DNA from: an uncultured Rikenellaceae bacterium
GTDB taxonomy: Bacteria > Bacteroidota > Bacteroidia > Bacteroidales > Rikenellaceae
Reading direction: 5' to 3'
Length of the DNA stretch: 12,533 nt
Assembly: GCA_947074135.1 (NCBI GenBank)
Contig: CAMTOL010000039.1
Location: forward strand, 1 to 12,533
Positions within the stretch are counted from its first letter, which is position 1. Every line of letters starts with the position of its first letter. The translations under genes and the position numbers were made by a program. Shown piece after piece: positions 1 through 7,277 of this stretch. The notes under the pieces are model-generated. The model was not told the origin of the DNA, searched no databases, and saw only the letters and a list, made by a program, of their open reading frames with translations.

Positions 1-1
1 A

Positions 2-67
2 AAGTCGTACGAAGCCTCTATAAGCTATGAGTTTAGAGAGGATTTATTTTTGATACCATCTAAATAA
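2..67 (+). CDS. Possible 3' end of an upstream plus-strand gene
   Basis: The second frame is open from the window edge to a TAA at 65-67 and encodes 21 residues ending YEFREDLFLIPSK. The alternating hydrophobic and charged residues look like the last beta-strands of a real protein. The other two plus frames hit stops by position 30, and no minus-strand ORF of note covers the stretch. If real, it would converge on the AraC-type gene's 3' end, with about 54 bases between them. The family cannot be recognised from 21 residues. A chance open frame of this length is quite possible. Confidence 0.35.
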   Translation, partial: KSYEASISYEFREDLFLIPSK

Positions 68-121
68 GTCTAATTCGTAATTATATTTACTGCTCGCGTT
101 GATTGAGAGTGGATATTTAAG

Positions 122-1003
122 TTACCCTTTTTTTTGTGCTTTATATTGCGATGGTGTAATGCCAATTGTTTTGGTAAAGAGTTTTGAGAAATAGTATGGG
201 TCGCTTATGCCAACTTTGTAACATACTTGGTTAATTTGCATACCAGAAAAGTCGAGTAATTGACACGCTCTTTGCATTTTAAGCTGTATAATATAGTTGA
301 TTGGTGAATATCCTGTTTTCTCTTTGAAAAGATTGGTAAAATAGGATTTTGAGTAGCCAACATAGGTTGCAATATTGTCCAGTGTAACATTTTTCTCTAT
401 GTTCTCACGCATATAGTCAATCGCTTTGGTAATTGTGTCGCCTTGATTGCTGTTTTTGTTTCGTTTCGATTCTCTGAATGTGGCTAGATATTTAATTGAA
501 CCCAGAAAATGGAAGAGGGCAGCAGTCGAAAAGTTCAAATTCTCTTTATTATATCCATTCTCAAGCGCGTTGAAAATCTCTTCGAAAATTGTAATTCTAT
601 CATAGATGCGAGAACTGTCACTGGTGTTGATAGAGATAGGTATATCCTGTTTCTGGGCAAAATAGTGTGCCATTGTGCCTTTGAAGTGAATCCAATAGAT
701 TGTCCAAGGATTCGAGCTAGAGGTTCCGTATGAATGAGGTTTGTCGGCGGGTAGGATAAAGTATTGGTTGGAGTTAACGGTGTGATTTTGTCCATCGAGT
801 TCGAACCAACCTGAACCCTTGACGCAATATATAAGTATGTATTGCGGAATACCCTCTTTGCGAACTCGTTTGTGCATATCGGCGCTTGGATAGTATCCAA
901 TGTCGGTAATGTGGAGCGATGACGATAACACATCATTTTCCATTTCTGTTACCACTGATTGCGGTAATACAATCGCTCTACTGCCTCTAAAACCCTCTTT
1001 CAT
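122..1003 (-). CDS. AraC-family transcriptional regulator (cupin sensor plus double HTH)
   Basis: Predicted 293-residue cytoplasmic transcription factor. Residues about 30-140 form a cupin-like sugar-binding/dimerisation domain (motifs QYILIYCVKGSGWFELDGQ and ILPADKPHSY, followed by WTIYWIHFKG). The C-terminal 100 residues hold the two helix-turn-helix units of AraC proteins: about 197-228 (LDNIATYVGYSKSYFTNLFK) and 246-277 (VCYKVGISDPYYFSKLFTK), with the usual GITPSQY ending. I chose the ATG at 1001-1003. An in-frame TTG at 1027 would add eight residues, but it lies inside a TAACTTTG promoter -7 element (1025-1032) and so would probably not be transcribed. The gene is divergent from the glycosidase operon starting at 1177, which it most likely controls. 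Arabinose-type, beta-galactoside or other oligosaccharide ligands are all possible; the ligand cannot be read from the sequence. The family call is firm, the target is inferred. Confidence 0.93.
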   Translation of the reverse strand: MKEGFRGSRAIVLPQSVVTEMENDVLSSSLHITDIGYYPSADMHKRVRKEGIPQYILIYCVKGSGWFELDGQNHTVNSNQYFILPADKPHSYGTSSSNPWTIYWIHFKGTMAHYFAQKQDIPISINTSDSSRIYDRITIFEEIFNALENGYNKENLNFSTAALFHFLGSIKYLATFRESKRNKNSNQGDTITKAIDYMRENIEKNVTLDNIATYVGYSKSYFTNLFKEKTGYSPINYIIQLKMQRACQLLDFSGMQINQVCYKVGISDPYYFSKLFTKTIGITPSQYKAQKKG

Positions 1004-1024
1004 AGTTTTGTGTGAGATTTTATA

Positions 1025-1055
1025 CAAAGTTATTAAATTTTTTTTGATAAAGCAA
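1025..1055 (-). promoter_or_regulatory. Bacteroidota-type promoter for the AraC gene
   Basis: Read on the minus strand, TTG (1053-1055) is followed by 20 bases and then TAACTTTG (1025-1032). This matches the Bacteroidota sigma-ABfr consensus, a -33 TTG and a -7 TAnnTTTG separated by 19-20 bases. The -7 element ends 21 bases before the ATG at 1003, leaving a very short leader. The match is exact at all fixed -7 positions. There is no transcript evidence. Confidence 0.65.
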
Positions 1056-1092
1056 TATAATACATCTTTAAAGTAATTTAATGTATTGCTTT
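1049..1092. promoter_or_regulatory. Inverted repeat spanning the divergent promoters, candidate operator
   Basis: AAAGCAATA (1049-1057) is the exact reverse complement of TATTGCTTT (1084-1092), with 26 bases between. Inside, AATACAT (1059-1065) also pairs with ATGTATT (1081-1087), and a self-complementary CTTTAAAG sits near the centre (1066-1073). Each outer arm contains the TTG used as -33 element by one of the two divergent promoters. A dimeric regulator bound here would touch both promoters at once. The AraC-type neighbour is the obvious candidate, although AraC proteins often prefer direct repeats. The structure is visible; the operator role is inferred. Confidence 0.45.
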
Positions 1093-1116
1093 GCCTTTCG
1101 TTTCTCTCTAATTGTG
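1086..1116 (+). promoter_or_regulatory. Candidate promoter for the DUF5107/GH2/GH30 operon
   Basis: TTG (1086-1088), then 20 bases, then TAATTGTG (1109-1116), which differs from TAnnTTTG at one position. Transcription would start near 1122, giving a leader of about 55 bases before the ATG at 1177. The weaker -7 match suits a promoter that needs an activator, but this is inference. An alternative TAGTTTTTG at 1121-1129 has the wrong internal spacing. Confidence 0.4.
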
Positions 1117-1176
1117 TACTTAGTTTTTGGGAGTGCTAAGATTGTACAAAAAAGTATTATATTTAAATAAAAGTAA

Positions 1177-4100
1177 ATGATGAACAAAGTAAAAGTTTGG
1201 AGAGAAGAGGTTGTAATACCTACCTATGAAGTTGGCAAGGCTGAGAAAAATCCTATGTTTCTCGAGAAACGTGTCTATCAAGGCAGTAGTGGGGTAGTTT
1301 ATCCATATCCTGTAATCGAAAAAATCGAGGATAAAGCTATTGATAAGAGTTATGATGCGCTTTGGTTGGAGAATGAATACGTAAAGATTATGATTTTGCC
1401 AGAACTTGGTGGTCGAGTTCAGATGGCTTACGACAAAATCCACGAACGTCATTTTATATACTATAACAACGTTATAAAACCTGCGTTAGTGGGACTTGCA
1501 GGTCCTTGGATTTCTGGTGGTATAGAGTTTAACTGGCCTCAGCACCACCGCCCAAGCACCTATACACCTGTAGATTGGTCGATTGAGGAGTTGGAAGATG
1601 GTGGAGCAACGGTTTGGGTCAATGAGCGTGAGAGAATGTTTCATCAGCGAGGCGTTGCTGGCTTTACGCTTCGTCCAGGTCGTGCGCTGCTCGAAATAGA
1701 AGGTCGATTATCTAATCCAACGCCTGTACCTCAAACTTTTTTGTGGTGGGCTAATCCAGCAGTGGCGGTTAATGAACACTATCAGAGTGTTTTTCCGAGC
1801 GATGTGAATGCAGTTTTCGACCACGGAAAACGTGATGTGTCATCGTTCCCAATTGCGACGGGAGTTTACTACAAAATGGACTACTCGCCTGGAACTGATA
1901 TCTCTCGATACAAAAATATCCCTGTTCCGACATCATATATGGCTATTGAATCAGGTTATAATTTTGTTGGCGGCTATGAAAATGACTCTAAAGGCGGTTT
2001 GCTACACGTTGCTAACAATAATGTATCACCTGGAAAAAAACAGTGGACTTGGGGTTGTGGCGATTTTGGTGTTGCCTGGGACAGAAACCTTACTGATAAC
2101 GATGGACCGTACATCGAACTGATGACTGGTATGTTTACCGACAATCAACCAGATTTTACGTGGTTGCAACCTTACGAAGAGAAGCGTTTTAAACAATACT
2201 TTATGCCTTATCGCGAGTTGGGAGTTGTCAAGAATGCGAGTGAGGATTTAATGCTCAACCTCGAAATTGAGGAGGGTATGGCTGTGATTAAACTCTTTGC
2301 AACGTCGCTGCAAAGTGGTGTAAATATAGTGCTTAGACACAAAAGTAACCATTCGAAGGTCTTTTTTGACGAGGTGAAAACTCTAACGCCCGTTGATGTC
2401 TTTGTTTCTCAGGTCAACGTTGAGGGAGTTACGCTCGATGAGTTGGAGTTGGTACTCATCAAAGATGGACGTAAGGCTTTGAGTTGGTCGTCTGACCCTA
2501 AGGACAGAGAGATGCCTGAAGCCGCTAAAGCAGCACAACTGCCCAATCAAATTGCTACTTGCGAGGAGCTTTACCTAACGGGACTCCATATAGAACAGTA
2601 TCGCCACGCAACCTATAATGCTGAAGACTATTATCGTGAGGCACTTAGTCGTGACCCGCTAGATGTTCGTAATAATAACGCTTTGGGATTGTTGCTACTA
2701 CGTAAAGGACTATTCGAAGAGTCGGAAAAGTACTTTAGAGCAGCCATTAAACGTCAGTTGGAACGAAATCCAAACCCTTACGATGGCGAACCACTCTATA
2801 ATCTAGGACTTTCGCTCAAATTCCAGGGGAGAACAGACGAAGCTTATAAGAGTTTCTATAAGGCGTGTTGGAATGCGGCGTGGCAAGATAGCGGCTACTT
2901 CTCTTTGGCTCAAATTTCGACTCAAAGAGGCGATTTTACGGAGGCACTTTCTGAGGTTGAAAAATCGCTTAATCGCAATGGTTCAAATATGTTGGCTCTG
3001 CATCTCAAGGTTGCTTTGCTTCGTAAATTAAACCGAGTTGATGATGCAAAACAGTTGATAGTTACAATATTGAAAGAGGATAAATTCAATTTTGGAGCAC
3101 TTTACGAAAGATTTTTATTGAGCGCAGATAGAAGTAAACTTGATGTTATGGTAGCACTTATGCGTGACGATTCGCACAATTACACCGAAGTTGCTCTAGA
3201 TTACCTTGGAGCAGGACTCTATGAAGAGGCTATCGGGGTTCTCGATATTGCTGTTGAACACTGTGCTAATGTTTCGCCTATGGTCTATTACTATAAAGCT
3301 TACTCGCTCTATATGATAGGTGGTCAGAGCGAACAAACTACTGAAACTTTTGCAAAGGCTGCTGTTGCTGATCCAAAATATTGTTTCCCAAATCGTTTGG
3401 AAGCTATCTTGGCGCTCAAAAAAGCGCTTGAACTCAATGAAAATGATGCAAAGGCATACTATTATTTAGGTAACCTATTTTACGACAAACGTCAACACAA
3501 CAAGGCAATTGGTTACTGGGAACGTTCGGTTGAAATTGACCCAACATTTCCAACAGCTATGCGCAACCTTTCGCTCGGCTATTTTAACAAACTATCAAAA
3601 CAAGATGAGGCGTTGAAGTTACTTGAAAAAGCTTTTCAATTAGATACTACCGACACGCGTATATTGATGGAGCTAGACCAACTTTATAAACGATTAGGTA
3701 GAGAGCATAGTGACCGTTTGGAGTTTCTCAATAACTATCGTTCCCAAATTGATGAACGTGATGACCTCTATTTAGAGTATGTAACGCTTTTAAATCAAAC
3801 TGGGCGATACGAAGAGGCTAAAGAGATGATTGATAGCAGAAAGTTCCATCCTTGGGAGGGAGGAGAAGGTAAAGTACCTACGCAATATCAAATTTCGAGA
3901 GTTGAATTAGCAAAACAATTAATTTCGCTCAAACGTTATAATGAGGCTGTTGCACTACTTGAACAATGCTACAATTACCCTCACAACTTGGGCGAGGGTA
4001 AATTACAAGGTGCGCAAGAGAATGATTTTAACTATTGGAAAGGTTGTGCTATGGAGAGTTTAGGATACTCTGAAGTGGCAAAAGAGTGTTTTGAAGATGC

Positions 4101-4476
4101 ATCTGAGGGACTTAGTGAACCTTGTGATGCAATGTATTACAACGACCAAAAACCAGATAAGATTTTCTATCAAGGTCTTGCGCTGCTTAAATTAGGCAGA
4201 ACCGAAGAGGCGGAACGAAGATTTAGACGACTTATTGAGTATGGTGAGCAGAATATTGACAATGATGTTAAAATTGACTATTTTGCGGTGTCGTTACCAG
4301 ATTTGTTGATTTGGGAGGACGATTTGAATAAACGTAATCGAGTGCATTGTCACTATATGATGGGACTTGGTTACTTAGGACTAGCAGAGATAAACAGTGC
4401 TGAAGAGCAGTTTCAAAGTGCTATTAAACTTGATATTAACCACCAAGGTGTACAGTGCCATAAAATGATGATTTGA
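1177..4476 (+). CDS. DUF5107 domain protein with C-terminal TPR repeats
   Basis: A 1099-residue protein with no signal peptide or membrane segment, so predicted cytoplasmic. Residues about 40-345 form the DUF5107 domain, which resembles galactose-mutarotase-like beta-sandwiches; visible conserved pieces are ILPELGGRV (73-81), GGIEFNWPQHHRP (114-126) and TFLWWANPAV (187-196). A linker beta region follows to about residue 440. From about residue 480 to the end come many TPR-like helical pairs, for example ALSRDPLDVRNNNALGLLLL (489-508). The start is ATG ATG at 1177-1182 after an A-rich leader; either ATG could be used. It is the first gene of the operon and ends one base before the GH2 gene. 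Proteins of this architecture recur in sugar-use loci. By fold, sugar epimerisation, binding or glycoside cleavage are possible, but I know of no firmly established activity. The domain call is strong, the function unknown. Confidence 0.9.
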   Translation: MMNKVKVWREEVVIPTYEVGKAEKNPMFLEKRVYQGSSGVVYPYPVIEKIEDKAIDKSYDALWLENEYVKIMILPELGGRVQMAYDKIHERHFIYYNNVIKPALVGLAGPWISGGIEFNWPQHHRPSTYTPVDWSIEELEDGGATVWVNERERMFHQRGVAGFTLRPGRALLEIEGRLSNPTPVPQTFLWWANPAVAVNEHYQSVFPSDVNAVFDHGKRDVSSFPIATGVYYKMDYSPGTDISRYKNIPVPTSYMAIESGYNFVGGYENDSKGGLLHVANNNVSPGKKQWTWGCGDFGVAWDRNLTDNDGPYIELMTGMFTDNQPDFTWLQPYEEKRFKQYFMPYRELGVVKNASEDLMLNLEIEEGMAVIKLFATSLQSGVNIVLRHKSNHSKVFFDEVKTLTPVDVFVSQVNVEGVTLDELELVLIKDGRKALSWSSDPKDREMPEAAKAAQLPNQIATCEELYLTGLHIEQYRHATYNAEDYYREALSRDPLDVRNNNALGLLLLRKGLFEESEKYFRAAIKRQLERNPNPYDGEPLYNLGLSLKFQGRTDEAYKSFYKACWNAAWQDSGYFSLAQISTQRGDFTEALSEVEKSLNRNGSNMLALHLKVALLRKLNRVDDAKQLIVTILKEDKFNFGALYERFLLSADRSKLDVMVALMRDDSHNYTEVALDYLGAGLYEEAIGVLDIAVEHCANVSPMVYYYKAYSLYMIGGQSEQTTETFAKAAVADPKYCFPNRLEAILALKKALELNENDAKAYYYLGNLFYDKRQHNKAIGYWERSVEIDPTFPTAMRNLSLGYFNKLSKQDEALKLLEKAFQLDTTDTRILMELDQLYKRLGREHSDRLEFLNNYRSQIDERDDLYLEYVTLLNQTGRYEEAKEMIDSRKFHPWEGGEGKVPTQYQISRVELAKQLISLKRYNEAVALLEQCYNYPHNLGEGKLQGAQENDFNYWKGCAMESLGYSEVAKECFEDASEGLSEPCDAMYYNDQKPDKIFYQGLALLKLGRTEEAERRFRRLIEYGEQNIDNDVKIDYFAVSLPDLLIWEDDLNKRNRVHCHYMMGLGYLGLAEINSAEEQFQSAIKLDINHQGVQCHKMMI

Positions 4477-4477
4477 G

Positions 4478-6517
4478 ATGAAAAATAGATTAGTTATACT
4501 TCTGATTGCTTTACTAGTAGTAGCTTGTGGTAGAGTTGATAGCCACTTTGTATCTTTTAGCGGAGAGTGGAGCGTTAGGCTCGATTCGCTTGATGTTGGT
4601 TTGCAAAACGGTTGGCAAAATATTGATTTTCAACAAAAGATGTTGCTGCCGGGAACTACTGATGATGCGCAATTGGGCATAAAGGATACGCTGAACCCTG
4701 CTTTGACACGTCCGCAGCTCTCAAATCTAACACGTCGTAATCGCTATGTTGGTGCAGCGTGGTACACAACCGAGATTGAGGTGCCTCAAAGTGTTGAGGG
4801 CAAAAGCTCAGTACTTCTTCTTGAGCGTGTGTTGTGGACGAGCGATGTTTGGGTCGATGGACAGAAGGTTGTTTCGAGCGAGAATAATTCGCTCTCAGCT
4901 CCTCATCGTTACGACTTGACCTCTTATCTTAGACCAGGTCAAAAACAGCGACTTACAATTTTAATTGATAACCGTAAACAACACGATATTAGTGTTGATG
5001 ATATGGCGCACGCTTATACTGACCAAACTCAAATTATGTGGAATGGGATTTTAGGTCGAATTGGACTTGAGGTTGAACCATTAAATTCGATTTCGCAGTT
5101 GGATGTTTTTCCTGATGCGGCAAATCGAAGCGCGAAGGTAGAGGTAAAAATAAGTGCTTGCGATGATGTTAAAGATGCAGAATTAGAGCTAGTTGTGGTC
5201 GATAAAAAGAGTGGCAAACAAGTAGGTTCTCTAACAAAAGATTTGATGCTAGTCAAAGGCAATAATAGTGTTGCTGTTGAGTATGAATTGGGCTCTGATG
5301 CTATGCTTTGGGACGAGTTTTCGCCAGTTGTTTATCAACTTAATGCAAGACTTACCACTGAAAAAGGGGTTAGTCAGAAAATTACAGGTTTTGGACTTCG
5401 AGATATTGAGCGTAGAGGCAACGAGATTCTTATAAATGCTCTTCCTGTCTTTATGCGAGGCACTTTGGAGTGTTGCATTTTTCCTTTGACTGGCTATCCT
5501 CCACTCGACGAGAAGGGCTGGGAAAAAGCTATCCTAACGGCTAAAGAGTGGGGTTTGAACCATCTTCGTTTCCACTCGTGGTGTCCGCCTAAGGCTGCTT
5601 TCGAGGTTGCAGATAGGGAGGGTGTGTATTTGCAAGTCGAACTACCACTTTGGGCATTAACGTTAGGTAGTGATGAGGGAACTACTAACTTCTTGAGTAG
5701 CGAGGCAAATCGAATAATGAGAGAGTATGGCAATCATCCATCATTCTGTTTTTGGAGTATGGGAAATGAGTTGCAGGGTGATATGAACGTGCCCAATAGT
5801 TTGATGAAAGTTCTAAAAGAGGTTGATAACAGACATCTCTATACAACAACATCGTTCACCTTTGAGCCAGGTTATGGTTCGGTTGCAGCTGCTGGCGATG
5901 ATGTACTCATTACGCAGTGGACTCCTGATGGGTGGGTGCGTGGTCAGGGTGTCTTTAACGACTATCCGCCGAGCTTTGATAGAAACTATGCCACTTCGGT
6001 TCAAAATACAGATATTCCTATCATTACACACGAGATTGGACAGTACTCAGTCTATCCAAACTTGCGTGAGATTGAGAAATACACAGGTGTACTTCGTCCT
6101 CTGAATTTCGAGAGTGTGAGAGAGGATTTGAGAGGTAAAGGATTGTTGGATAAGGCAGATAGCTATATGAAAGCTTCGGGTAAGCTGGCGGCTATTCTTT
6201 ACAAAGAGGAGATTGAACGTGCGCTTAAAACAGGTGGTATTAGCGGTTTTCAACTGTTAGATTTACGTGACTTTCCAGGTCAAGGAACTGCCCTTGTGGG
6301 GCTTTTAGATGCTTTCTGGGATAGTAAAGGGGTTATTACTGCCGAAAGATTTAGAGAGTTTAGTGCTCCAATAGTACCTCTTTTCTGCTTCGAAAAAGCT
6401 ACTTATCGTAGTGATGAACCATTTAAAGCAACTATCGATTTTAGTAACTACTCTAACGGTCCAATAGATGGAGCTGTCGTCGAATGGAGGGTTATAGGTG
6501 TCGATGGACAAGAGTAG
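4478..6517 (+). CDS. GH2-family glycosidase lipoprotein, N-terminal and catalytic part of an interrupted gene
   Basis: This open part encodes 679 residues. A lipoprotein signal peptide ends in LLVVAC with Cys17; the residues after it (GRVDSH) lack the acidic surface-export signal of Bacteroidota, so a periplasmic lipoprotein is likely. The order is GH2 sugar-binding domain (about 25-200, with RYVGAAWYTTEI and the WVDG strand), immunoglobulin-like domain (about 205-310), then a TIM barrel (about 312-620). Glu431 in WSMGNELQG is the expected acid/base and Glu519 in ITHEIGQY the expected nucleophile, so both catalytic residues are present. The barrel closes with FQLLDLRDFPGQGTALVGLLDAF. The start lies one base after the previous stop. 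GH2 retaining enzymes include beta-galactosidases, beta-glucuronidases and others; specificity cannot be assigned. The frame meets TAG at 6515-6517 just inside a C-terminal beta-domain, where homologous proteins continue for about 250 more residues. The truncated product could still fold and act, but this is untested. Confidence 0.85.
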   Translation: MKNRLVILLIALLVVACGRVDSHFVSFSGEWSVRLDSLDVGLQNGWQNIDFQQKMLLPGTTDDAQLGIKDTLNPALTRPQLSNLTRRNRYVGAAWYTTEIEVPQSVEGKSSVLLLERVLWTSDVWVDGQKVVSSENNSLSAPHRYDLTSYLRPGQKQRLTILIDNRKQHDISVDDMAHAYTDQTQIMWNGILGRIGLEVEPLNSISQLDVFPDAANRSAKVEVKISACDDVKDAELELVVVDKKSGKQVGSLTKDLMLVKGNNSVAVEYELGSDAMLWDEFSPVVYQLNARLTTEKGVSQKITGFGLRDIERRGNEILINALPVFMRGTLECCIFPLTGYPPLDEKGWEKAILTAKEWGLNHLRFHSWCPPKAAFEVADREGVYLQVELPLWALTLGSDEGTTNFLSSEANRIMREYGNHPSFCFWSMGNELQGDMNVPNSLMKVLKEVDNRHLYTTTSFTFEPGYGSVAAAGDDVLITQWTPDGWVRGQGVFNDYPPSFDRNYATSVQNTDIPIITHEIGQYSVYPNLREIEKYTGVLRPLNFESVREDLRGKGLLDKADSYMKASGKLAAILYKEEIERALKTGGISGFQLLDLRDFPGQGTALVGLLDAFWDSKGVITAERFREFSAPIVPLFCFEKATYRSDEPFKATIDFSNYSNGPIDGAVVEWRVIGVDGQE

Positions 6518-7273
6518 ACAAAAGGCGATAAGAAGGGAGATATTTCGAACGGCTATAACAGGTATATTGGATAGGTTAGACTATATTAAAGTTCAGGTAA
6601 TATTACTCAAACTTTGTATGTTGGATTTTCCATACACGAAACTAACATTAAGAATAGATTGTGAGATGTTGTCTATCCTCTCGATGTAGATTTGGGATTA
6701 GGCGATGTAATCTATACGCAAAACTATAACGAGGCAGTTGCGGAGCTTAAAAAGGGTAAAAAGGTGCTTTTTAATCCTGATTGGAGAGCCGTTAATGGTA
6801 TTCAAGGTAAGTTTGTGCCAGTATTTTGGAGTCCTGTTCACTTCCCTAAACAGGCAGGAACTATGGGATTGCTTTGTGATGCTAATGATAAGGCTTTGAG
6901 CGATTTTCCTAACGATGGTCATAGTGATTGGCAGTGGTGGGATTTGTGTGTTAACTCTACGACAATGGTTATCGATTCGATACGAGGAACGGAACCTATT
7001 GTCGAAGTGGTTGATAATTTTATAAACAATCGTCGTTTGGCAATGATTTTCGAGGGCGAGGTTTATGGTGGAGAGTTGGTTGTGGTGTCGTGTGATTTAA
7101 GCTCGTCAGCAATTAATAAGAGTTTGGCTGCACGTCAGATGCTTAGTTCGTTACTTGGATATATGAACTCAGATGATTTCAGACCATCAAGGATTGAAAA
7201 TCCAGAAGCATTGGCATCGCTAATCACAACCAATATAAAGACTACAAAAGAGTCTGCAACAAGTATATATTAA
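6518..7273 (+). pseudogene. Detached C-terminal part of the interrupted GH2 gene
   Basis: Same reading frame as the upstream GH2 part. Between 6515 and 6664 it contains four stops: TAG 6515, TAG 6572, TAA 6587 and TGA 6662. Yet the residues between them still look like the expected domain, for example KKGDISNGYNRYIG and NITQTLYVGFSIHETNIKNR. After 6664 the frame is open to TAA at 7271-7273, with the typical C-terminal region of these GH2 proteins: VPVFWSPVHFPKQAGTMGLL and DFPNDGHSDWQWWDLC. The whole span 4478-7273 would encode about 931 residues, a normal full length for the family. The ATG at 6692 that could start a separate protein is internal to the domain, with no promoter or separate domain start. 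Small compensating insertions and deletions, nonsense substitutions and a sequencing fault all remain possible. The GH30 gene begins four bases downstream, so the operon is otherwise intact. Confidence 0.75.
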
Positions 7274-7277
7274 TGCA

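Noticed and set aside
535..936. A 133-codon minus-strand frame inside the regulator gene
   Set aside because: It lies wholly within the AraC gene on the same strand in another frame, has no recognisable domain, and the AraC frame is strongly supported.
1120..1452. A 110-codon minus-strand frame over the start of the DUF5107 gene
   Set aside because: It overlaps the operon promoter region and conserved DUF5107 codons, and its product is a low-complexity mix of Phe, Asn and Ile typical of antisense AT-rich DNA.
6498..6689. A 63-codon open frame overlapping the break in the GH2 gene
   Set aside because: Its product does not look like a domain of its own. Parts of it are the out-of-frame continuation of the GH2 beta-domain, so it is better seen as a trace of the damage than as a gene.
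4478..7273. Stop-codon reassignment (TGA or TAG read as an amino acid) to explain the GH2 interruption
   Set aside because: Neighbouring genes end normally with TGA (4474-4476), TAG (9573-9575) and TAA (8838-8840) and carry no internal stops. All three stop types occur inside the break, so no single reassignment can explain it.
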